A stretch of 13,391 bases of DNA from Basidiobolus heterosporus B8920 (taxonomy: Eukaryota; Basidiobolomycota; Basidiobolomycetes; Basidiobolales; Basidiobolaceae): positions 1-13,391 of the forward strand of contig JNET01030155.1 of NCBI GenBank assembly GCA_000697455.1, read 5' to 3'. Shown in pieces: positions 1-7,707 of the stretch. Under the pieces are notes generated by a model. It ran no database searches and was not told where the DNA came from. It worked only from the letters and a program-made list of their open reading frames with translations. The position numbers were made by a program, and so were the translations under genes. Positions within the stretch are counted from its first letter, which is position 1. Every line of letters starts with the position of its first letter.

Positions 1-1214
1 TCTCCAACAATCTGTTTTTTGAGGACCAAGGCTTCTTAGAACTTGCATCATCTACTTTTGCTAGTTTAAGTCTGTCCCTATGAACTAAATCCTCCTTGAT
101 GGTTCCATTCTTCTCTACAAGTTGATAAGTTTCTAATGGACATGCTCTAATGATCTTGTAAGGTCCAACCCTAAGTGGCTCAACCTTCTTCTTGGTGTTG
201 TTTCTTAGGAGAACAAAGTCTCCAACATTCAAAGTTTCTGCCTTGACTCCTTCATCATATCTCTCTTTCATCTTGTCAGCTTGCTGCATAATACTTGTTG
301 TTGCTTCATCTCTGGCCTTTTTCAGCTTTGTAAATCTTTTCTCCTGGCTCAGACTAAGTTCATCTTCAAGTGGGTCAGAGAGCTTGGGCTGAGTAGTGTC
401 TCCAGGTATTCTAGGCTGACATCCATAAACTAGGTAGAATGGTGATTTCTTTGTGGCAATGTGATTCCTGATTCTGCAAGCAAGGAGGGCCTGATCCAAG
501 TATTCATCCCATTTAGACAGTTGGCCATTGGTGTACTTAGTGATCATCTTGCCTAGTAGACCATTAAATCTTTCAGTTATGTACTGCTCCAAAGTCTTGG
601 CCATGAAGCTAGCACCTTTATCAGACAGTTTTTCAACAGGGCTGCCAAACTGTAACATGATCTCATGGTAGATGAAATTGGCAACAACTTCTTCAGTAGC
701 AACAGGTACTGCTCTAGCAACACAACATTTAGTAGCATGATCAATGGCTACAAGGATCCATGTGTTTCCATTCTTTGATGTAGGCAACATGCCAATAAAG
801 TCTACTCCTTATCTCTCAAACGGAGCTACAGGCTCCAAAGGAAATAGTGGCTCAGCTAGCCTTCTTGGTTGCTCCTTGTTCAGCTGGCAGTTGGGGCAGG
901 TTTTCACAATCTTCTCAACATCAAGTTTTAGACTGGGCCCCCATGCTTTAGTTTTCACCAGATCATAAGTTCCTTCAGTTCCTAAGTGTTCATAGCCATG
1001 ATGAAACTTGTGAACTAGGTCCAGTCTACTGACAAAGGGGCAGAATGAGATAGGAGTACCATCAACAATCTTGAACAGTGTTTTATCATTCAGCACAAAG
1101 TTCTTAGCTTCTTTCTTGACCAGAATCTTGATAGACTCATCACAGGGAGTGGATATCATATTTTCCTTCAGATATTCTGACACTAGCATAGGCCTGTCTG
1201 TTTCCTCCATTTAA
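1..1214 (-). pseudogene. gypsy integrase with zinc-binding and GPY-like parts (fossil part)
   Basis: The minus strand carries an HHCC zinc-binding module at roughly 890 to 1,020 (His pair in 'HKFHHGYEHLG', Cys pair in 'CPNCQ'). An integrase core spans about 400 to 800 and includes 'WILVAIDHATK' and 'FGSPVEKLSDKGASF'. Near 150 to 170 there is a C-terminal 'RVGPYKII' segment that matches the GPY/F module of Ty3/gypsy integrases. The last part is cut by the window edge. I see no chromodomain in what is visible, but it could lie outside the window. Confidence 0.85.
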
Positions 1215-1675
1215 TTGAGCAGCATTGGGTTTCTTGTCCAGGCATCAGCAACAACATTGTTCTTTCCTGGGGCGTAGCATATATCTAGGTCATACTGCTG
1301 AATATACTCAAACTAACATCCAATTTTTCTACTTGGAACCTTCTGAGTTTGGAAGTACTTGAGTGAGGCATGTTTAGTCTGTACTGTGCACTTGGCTCCT
1401 TCAATATAGCATCTCCAGACCTTAAGATAATGTATAATAGCTAGTAGTTCCTTCTCATGAACTAGTTAATTTGCTTCTGCTGAGTTTAACTTTCTGGACT
1501 TGCAGGCTACAGGAAACTCCATAGAGCCATGAATCTGGCTAAGTACTCCTCCAGTGGCAAAGTCTGAGGCATTAGTGGTGAGCAAGAAGGGCTTACTGAA
1601 GTCTGACTGCTTAAGTTCAGGCAACTGGGCTAATTCTTCCTTCAGAGTCTGAAATGCTACCTCACAGCTTGGGGT
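1215..1675 (-). pseudogene. gypsy RNase H region (fossil part)
   Basis: Downstream of the connection domain, the minus strand carries recognisable RNase H-like phrases: 'LLTTNASDFATGGVLSQ', then 'HEKELLAI' and a 'KYFQTQK' segment. This is the position expected for Ty3/gypsy RNase H. It is more eroded than the reverse transcriptase. Confidence 0.75.
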
Positions 1676-1679
1676 TCAT

Positions 1680-2625
1680 TGATGGACAGATTCTTTCTTC
1701 AGCAGGTCAGTTAAAGGGGCAACAATGGCAGCAAAGGACTTTATAAGTCTTCTGTAGTAAGAGGCTACTCCTAGAGATGATCTTAGTTCCTTGATGGTCT
1801 GAGGTTGTTTCCACTTTATGACTTGGACTTTCTTGGGATCTACCTTCACTCCTCCTGCAGTCACAATATAGCCTAAATACTCCACAGAGTCCTTCATAAA
1901 CTCACATTTTCAGAGTTTAGCATACAGTTGGTTCTTCCTGAGTAACTCCAGCACAGTTCTTAAATGGCTCAAGTGGTCTTCCTTGGTTTTACTATAGACT
2001 AAGATATGATCCAGGTAGATAACAGCACAATGGTCCAGTAGCTCCTTAAAGACAGTCTGCATCAGGGTCTGGAAGGTTGCAGGAGCATTAGTAAGTCCAA
2101 AACACATCACCAAATGTTCAAAGTGTCCATATCTGACTCTAATTGCTGTCCTGGGAATGTCTTCTGGCTTAATTCTGACCTGGTTGCAGCCTGATCTAAG
2201 GTCTAACTTTTTAAAGAGTCTGGCTCCATTTGGTGGGTCTAGCATCTCATCAATCCTGGGTATAGGATACTTGCTCTTTACAGTGACAGAATTCAATGCT
2301 CTGTAGTCAATGCCCAGTCTCAAGGTACCATCTTTCTTCCTCACAAATAGTACAGGTGCTCCCCATGGTGATTTGCTAGGTCTTATAAAGCCTTGTTGTA
2401 ATAGCTCATCAAGCTGCTTTCTGAGTTCTTCTAACTCCAATGGACTCATTCTATATGGTGTCTTGCTTACAGGCAGGCTGTCTCCAGTATCAATGGCATG
2501 GTCAACATCTCTTTCTGGTGGAAGCTGAGTCAGGGATTCCAGAAACACATCCTTATACTCCTTTACTATCTTTAGGATATCTGAGTCACTTGGTTCTTGG
2601 TCTTCTTCCATAATAGTGGCCACAA
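1680..2625 (-). pseudogene. gypsy reverse transcriptase and connection domain (fossil part)
   Basis: This is the best preserved part of the gypsy fossil. The opening fingers region has the family phrase '[20 protein letters not shown]', followed by '[20 protein letters not shown]' and the palm with '[11 protein letters not shown]' and 'ILVYS'. The connection region has 'EYLGYIV' and 'SYYRRLI', phrases typical of Ty3/gypsy pol. In a live element this enzyme copies the RNA into cDNA inside virus-like particles. Here it is treated as a fossil. Confidence 0.93.
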
Positions 2626-3900
2626 AGTATGGAAAGACAGAAGTTGTTCAACCTATGGACTTTGATCAAAGTTGTGATCATGATGGTGAAGTTATGACTG
2701 CAGAGGAATATTCAACTGTGGTTTCAGTAGAATCAGAGAAAAAATTGATGTTGGAAATGATAAATCCTATTTGCCAGGCTAGGAAAGATTACCAGACAAG
2801 AAATTACCCTGATTCTGATATCAGTGAATGCCAAAATAGGGCTACTGGATGTACTGCCTATTTTGATGAAGATCTAGGCCCAAGAAAGGCCAGGGAGAGT
2901 CTGTACACCAAGTTTTATGGATGAGCAAAGTTTGCAGAGTGCCAGGTACTCAGGAATACTAAAGCAAGGACCCAAAATAGCTCACAAGAAGGCTGGAAGC
3001 TGCATAAGTCAGAATATATGCAGGAAGATAAACAGGTGCTGGAGAGAACTAAAGACAAGTATACAGATGGACTTGTTACTAAGGAATATACTCAGATAGG
3101 AGACATAGATCAGAAAAGAACCAGTGAACTGGTGGAAAGATTAAAGTCAATCAGCATTCTGCTTGCAATTGCAGTGTTATATAGCCTCTATGTTAAGGTT
3201 ATGAAGTTTATGTCAAGTTGGACTTAAGATCTGCTTAAGGAGAAGCTACCCAGATACCAAACTGACTTTTTGAGGATCCAGATCATCCTGGGATGGTGTA
3301 TAAAGAAAGAAAAACATCGCAAAGGCCAAAACAATCAGCCAGGAAGTGGCACATGAAGATAAACACTAACTTGGACATAGTCCAGAAGCAGAGAAATGTG
3401 ACAGATCACAGCTTCTATTTAAAGAGTGTTGGGTAACATGTGGTCCTACTTGCCTTATCAGTGAATATATCTATTATAGCTACCAATAGGAAGGAAGCCT
3501 TTGAAAAGTCCAAATGGAGCATATCTTGTCATAAGATTACATCTGATTTTAATGAAGATCACACTGTTGAAGAATTACAAGTCAGGACAGCCAGATATGC
3601 CAAAACAATGATTCCAGATCATTTGTGGGACACCCAGGAGAGTTACAGATGTGGTATAGAGCCAGAAATCATACCAGACGGAACTCAAAAGCAAGTAAGC
3701 TTTAATTTTGTCAAAAATGGACAAAAATTTAAGCAAGAGGAGCCAAATGAAAGCCAGAATATCATAGATCAATCTATACTGAGAATTTGATAGATACTGA
3801 TCCTGAACTCTGTCTAGAAGTGGCAGATTTAGTAAGAGTAATCAATTTCCTTGATCAAGATCTTATACAAGCAGTCAAGCAGATGGCCAAATTAAGGGGT
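2620..3900 (+). mobile_element. degraded plus-strand retroelement, Ty1/copia-like
   Basis: The sequence switches here from pyrimidine-rich on the plus strand (gypsy read on the minus strand) to purine-rich, and coding-like segments now lie on the plus strand. Between about 3,018 and 3,210 the reading 'LVTKEYTQIGDID' followed by 'SISILLAIAVLYSLYV' matches the pattern of the Ty1/copia reverse transcriptase N-terminal region (family form: LVAKGYTQ..GIDY.ETFSPV....SIR.LLA.A....L). The rest, including coding-like segments around 2,620 to 2,920 and 3,500 to 3,880, I cannot assign. It is heavily broken and probably older than the adjoining gypsy fossil. No LTRs were recognised, so its ends are approximate. 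Confidence 0.55.
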
Positions 3901-5260
3901 GGGTAAAGCTATGCTTAAGTTGTGCATTGGCTAATACAGTTTTAGATCAATGTGGGCATTCCTATGCATATCTAAGATGTGATATAGGTCATAGAAAGTT
4001 CCCAGTTGGTTTTAAACTTTTACTCTATGATAGAGTAATATGTTGATACTTTGAATATTCAGCTATAAAGAGCTTATTATTCATATGAGTATTTAGGTGA
4101 GTAGGAGTGTTGAAGTTGAGTTAATTTAGCAACTAAGTATTCATATGATTAGATATATAACTTATCATTTGTATTTATGAGATATTTGTTAAAGTTAAAA
4201 TGCGTAACATCAATTTGGATTAATTACAAGATTATGGAATGTTGAATTTATGAAAAATCCTAAGCATGTCCAAATGAGCTGAAACTTCTACAGTATGCTC
4301 TTAGAGCCCTCTAGAATAGTATATAATAGCTTTTCTATTTAGTTCTAACAAAATGTACAAATACCTTTCTTTATTACAATACAACATTAAGTGAGAGTAC
4401 AACTTGTTAATATCCAAATTCACTTCCAATATCACTATTTTCACTTTCAACATAATGCAGATGCTAATAGTTTTTCATCACTCAAAATAGCATTTGTAGG
4501 CTCAGTCTGCTACTCTTCTTTTGCTAATCACTTCCTGTAATCCTAACCAAGATTGTAGGTACTTTTAGAGTAATCACAGTGTTAGTTACTTTCACACTTT
4601 CAATGCTTTGAGCTCTTTTAGCAAGGCTTTTCATTGCTTAATAGAGCATTCTCTTCACTTTTTTGGCAGGAATCTGAATTTTGCTAATCTTCATTTAGCA
4701 AACTCCTGTATATATTACAGAGGGTTAGTTTTCTAGTTTTAGTATCAGAGCCAAGTCTATGAGGGAAAGCTGTTTTGAGATTCTGTGTGCAAAGTTTGAG
4801 GTTATTTAGATGTGTCTGAAAAAGCCAAGTAGTCATGGTGCTGGTAAGTTTATCAATCTATTCTATGTCTAACCTGAATAGTAACTTTTAGTGAGGAGAA
4901 ACTGATAAGTAAATAGAATGAGTAAGATCTAGTATGAATAATTAGGTGCCAAATTGTGTGAATTTCAACAAAAGCTGTATATTCTAGTAATGCTCCATAT
5001 CACTTACAATAACTCCCAGGAGCTTGCAACAATAATCAGCATCTTCCTGAGCTCTCCTTGCTAGCCTTTCTCTGGTGTAACAATATTCCAAAGACTTCCT
5101 TCTTATAACACCAATCATAAGTTAATGAAGAGACTCCAAGTAAAACCCAAATGAGGATTTAGTGTAAGAAGAAGTGGTAAGTAAATACAGCATGGGTACT
5201 ACTATGCATGAGCATTTGGGTGGGTAATGTGTATTTCAACATATACAAGGTTACCATAAA
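3900..5260. other. AT-rich, CpG-free stretch without a gene
   Basis: No credible gene on either strand. The composition (AT-rich, one CpG seen near 4,203) matches the transposon block to its left rather than the host DNA to its right, so it is probably eroded transposon sequence such as LTR or untranslated parts. I did not find a terminal repeat pair. One short coding-like segment with paired Cys/His near 3,905 to 4,005 is discussed under findings. Short motifs recur (TTTGCTAATC, ATTCATATGA) without forming an ordered array. Confidence 0.6.
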
Positions 5261-5512
5261 TCCGAGTTCCGTACAGTGCAACTGATTATGAAATAGAAAC
5301 TTTGAGAACAGACTAGGCAAATGACTCACTATAGTAGGAATCGTACAAAACTAGCATATGGGGATTGAGGATCAATATCTTGCATATCCCATCTTCCACA
5401 CCGTTATTTTGACAAAGTTTGTTGCAAGTTAAATGGATGCCTGACTAGAAAATGAATTAAGCTTAAATCAAACTCCATGATGCTGTGGATCCTGCTCTAG
5501 GACTACCCGGGC

Positions 5513-5520
5513 TATATATA
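5513..5520 (+). promoter_or_regulatory. TATA-like box TATATATA
   Basis: An 8-bp TATATATA lies in locally GC-containing host sequence, 68 bp before the ATG at 5,589. Its position would suit a promoter for a transcript to the right, but the only downstream ORF is short and doubtful, so the functional call is weak. Confidence 0.25.
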
Positions 5521-5588
5521 GATGTGTTGATGGATTTCTAGAAGAGTAAATGGTACAAAGGTAGAGATAAAAAAGGTTTACATGTCCG

Positions 5589-5780
5589 ATGGCGAGATTT
5601 CTCATTGGCATTTCGGGTGGAGTTTGTGCTATTTATTCACATTCAAATAGCCGATGGATTGATGGGGCGCGCCATGGAGGAATCACGAGAAATCTTGAGT
5701 CAGAAGCACGACCAGAGCCAAAAGGGTATATAGATTTGTTTCAACTCCTACATTCACGCGCACGGGGGGAGAAGGGGTAG
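5589..5780 (+). CDS. small doubtful ORF; possible remnant of a P-loop kinase start
   Basis: A 63-codon ORF with an ATG start follows a TATA-like box. It begins MARFLIGISGG, then VCAIYS. The FLIGISGG string resembles the start of uridine/cytidine kinases (family pattern [20 protein letters not shown]), but the Gly-Lys-Ser/Thr Walker A core is absent: the ORF passes straight from SGG to VCA. I found no later uridine kinase motifs downstream in any frame I checked. It could be an exon start, a gene fragment, or chance. The remaining residues (rich in Arg, Gly and Glu) match nothing I recognise. It should not be counted as a firm gene. Confidence 0.2.
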   Translation: MARFLIGISGGVCAIYSHSNSRWIDGARHGGITRNLESEARPEPKGYIDLFQLLHSRARGEKG

Positions 5781-5801
5781 GGTGAGCTTTTTGACGTATC
5801 T

Positions 5802-5846
5802 TACTAACGTGTGTACCTGAACAGATTCGAATCTGTGAGGTTAGTA
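5802..5846. repeat. nested inverted repeat with a 16-bp perfect palindrome
   Basis: ACAGATTCGAATCTGT at 5,821 to 5,836 is a perfect 16-bp palindrome. It is enclosed by a second inverted pair, TACTAAC (5,802 to 5,808) and GTTAGTA (5,840 to 5,846). This could be a dimeric protein-binding site or form a stem. The TTCGAAT core superficially resembles a tRNA T-loop, but no tRNA fits around it. Confidence 0.7.
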
Positions 5847-5961
5847 GACATTACCATTGGTCAGCTAACTTCAAACAGTCTGGATAATGATTTTGATTGA
5901 GAGGCGAGATTTCATAGCTTAAAGTATGAAACGGACCTTCACAATCAACGGAAGAGCTGGT

Positions 5962-5994
5962 ACACGCACACGCACGCACGCACACACACACACC
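5962..5994. repeat. CA/CG microsatellite
   Basis: An alternating purine-pyrimidine run of ACAC, GCAC and CACA units of about 33 bp. The left half is ACGC-like and the right half is pure CA. Such runs are length-variable and can adopt left-handed DNA. No gene overlaps it. Confidence 0.9.
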
Positions 5995-6573
5995 CTTTAA
6001 TCGCATATTTCAAATCAATGCCCTCTGTTTACATAAGTAAGCGATATCAGAGCCCATTAGATCAACACCATCTGGTTTTTGTAAGACTCCAAGATGAAGG
6101 TTTGGGGCTGATTGAATCACTTGAACATGGTAAAACTTGACTTACCCCACACCAAAAGACTCACTGATTGGAAGTGCACGCAGGGCCCTTCTCATCACTT
6201 TTACGTTAAGCTTCTGATTGATCCGGTCTTCACTGGCTGCTGTGCTCAACATTGATACCATACCACTGACCACTGATCTTACAACCGCTTATTTTTAGAA
6301 GGTCTTACCTACCCACTGCGGTATCGGAACAGTATGTCTACGTGAATCTCGCTTGAATCATCCCATCTCAGGCATCGCCAAATTCGGAAGAGATGAATCA
6401 GCAACCAGAACTAATACTAGTATGATTGCTTCTTGGCGTAAGTTACCCGAACTAAACATGGACGAGAACAAAGGATCGATTTAGAACCATTGAGACAAAT
6501 AACAAGCCCCCAAAATAGCCAAGGCAGGGGAAAAAGGCACCCTAGGACTGTGTACCACCAGCACAACTACTAT

Positions 6574-6579
6574 GACCAT

Positions 6580-6628
<49 letters not shown>

Positions 6629-6633
6629 GCCAC
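6574..6633 (+). repeat. GACCAC hexanucleotide tandem repeat
   Basis: Eight perfect GACCAC units (6,580 to 6,627) are flanked by one GACCAT and one GGCCAC unit. Read in the one open plus frame they give alternating Asp-His. That frame is open from about 6,442 to 6,789 but contains no ATG, so a translated product would require an upstream exon. The simplest reading is a non-coding minisatellite. Confidence 0.92.
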
Positions 6634-7138
6634 CATCACGCCCATATCAATCCCAAAATCGATCGTCCCTTCGAATGGGATCTAAATGGTAGGTGGGCCT
6701 TTTTTAACTCCGATATCGGTTTGACATGGACACGCCTCAATCGGGTAGGTGTCGAACAGTGGTGGGTTATTTTTAACCTCTTTGGCTAAATCTCGATCAT
6801 CCGAGTGAAGTGCGAAGTGGAGCGCTTTGATTGGATCATTTCAGCGAGTATCAGCTATACCAAGGCGAGTGATGGTTCTATTCATCCACCCGATGTCTCA
6901 GTTCACTTGGGCGGGTGTCCAACCAGTCCAGACACAATGTGCGCTAAGGTGACGCACTTCTCGGTCCGGCATATTGCCAGTTTCAGTGATGATCACGGTA
7001 GAGTTCCATTCGGATAGACGGGGCTGTCTGCCACCAAATCAGCGCTGTATGTACCACCCCACATCAGCAAGTTACCAGTTCGGGGGAGATTACCCAATGC
7101 CACCAATAAGTATGATCGGGGTTTCGTTGATCGCACCC

Positions 7139-7177
7139 ATTGCCATTACTATTGCCATTACTCATTGCCTATTGCTA
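7139..7177. repeat. 12-bp tandem repeat ATTGCCATTACT
   Basis: Two perfect adjacent copies of ATTGCCATTACT (7,139 to 7,150 and 7,151 to 7,162) are followed by decayed units (CATTGCCT, ATTGCT) to about 7,177. It lies some 550 bp upstream of the homeobox start codon. It may be a slippage product or a cluster of binding sites. Confidence 0.8.
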
Positions 7178-7561
7178 AAAATACGGTGGTCATCTCAAGC
7201 AGCCATCTCAAGCGGTATTGTTCACGGCATCTATTGGTGTGGATTGTGTCGATGATGATTGACGCAGATTACTATGGCACTACTATATTGGTGCTTATTG
7301 ACTTGTCACAGAGCCTAAGCCTAAAAATAAGGACAAATTATTTCAGTTTGGTGCGAAACCTCCCAGCTGCGGGTGACGTCGAATCCATCATGCGCAAAAG
7401 CTTTATAAGATCCGGATGGCACAAGGGGTAACAACCTATCTTCATTTGAGCAATTTTCTCAGCACAATCTTTGTTTGAGCTACTACCAGCCTACACCTTA
7501 AATCTTTGTCCATCCTTCTTCCCTGCCACCTTAATTGTATCGTTGTTCCATTCATTGTCCT

Positions 7562-7660
7562 GTATACCCTATTGCTTCCACATCATTATTCAACGTATAC
7601 CCTACTTCTCTCCTCATTAAGGAGAACACCACAACCACACCACCTGCGCGCCTATATATA
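7562..7660 (+). promoter_or_regulatory. core promoter of the homeobox gene (TATA box and direct repeat)
   Basis: TATATATA at 7,653 to 7,660 lies 47 bp before the ATG at 7,708, with no intervening ATG, giving a short leader if transcription starts about 30 bp after the TATA box. Just upstream the nonamer GTATACCCT occurs twice, at 7,562 to 7,570 and 7,595 to 7,603, exactly 33 bp (about three helical turns) apart, in pyrimidine-rich DNA. The TATA assignment is positional inference. Any role for the nonamer is a guess. Confidence 0.6.
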
Positions 7661-7707
7661 CCCACTTGATTGATTTCCTCTACCAGTAATACCTGTCACT
7701 CTCAATC

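Larger units (their letters stand above)
1..2640 (-). mobile_element. Ty3/gypsy LTR retrotransposon fossil (pol part)
   Basis: Minus-strand remains of a Ty3/gypsy pol region in the family order: reverse transcriptase, RNase H, integrase, read from high to low coordinates. The integrase end runs off the left edge, so the 3' LTR is not in view. No gag or protease is recognisable upstream of the reverse transcriptase, where the sequence changes character near 2,620. The element is broken, with several interruptions, yet long stretches still read clearly, which suggests moderate rather than great age. It cannot be dated because no LTR pair is visible. The family call rests on the reverse transcriptase and on the GPY-type module after the integrase core. 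CpG is almost absent throughout. Confidence 0.93.
5781..7640. other. long gene-poor region upstream of the homeobox gene
   Basis: About 1.9 kb with normal CpG content and no convincing coding region. The few open stretches on the plus strand (6,442 to 6,789; 6,805 to 7,017; 7,165 to 7,431) are short and match no family I know, and the first and second have no in-frame ATG near their start. The region holds a palindrome, a CA/CG microsatellite, a GACCAC hexanucleotide repeat and a 12-bp tandem repeat, listed separately. CCAAT or ATTGG pentamers occur several times (for example near 5,856, 6,171, 7,095 and 7,224). It could be extended regulatory DNA for the regulator gene at 7,708. Confidence 0.5.

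Noticed and set aside
3900-5260. LTR pair belonging to either retroelement
   Set aside because: I compared candidate TG..CA-bounded stretches and short recurring motifs by eye and found no long direct repeat. The other LTR of the gypsy fossil would lie outside the window.
5795-5860. Possible tRNA around TTCGAAT (T-loop-like)
   Set aside because: The palindrome supplies a T-loop look-alike, but the flanking bases do not form the 5-bp T stem in the right register, and no acceptor stem pairs at either strand's expected distance.
6574-6633. CRISPR-like array
   Set aside because: The units are 6 bp and contiguous with no spacers; it is a simple tandem repeat.
6805-7431. Three overlapping short plus-strand open frames upstream of the homeobox gene
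   Set aside because: They are each under 100 codons, match no known family, overlap one another in different frames, and show no clear splice signals or start context.
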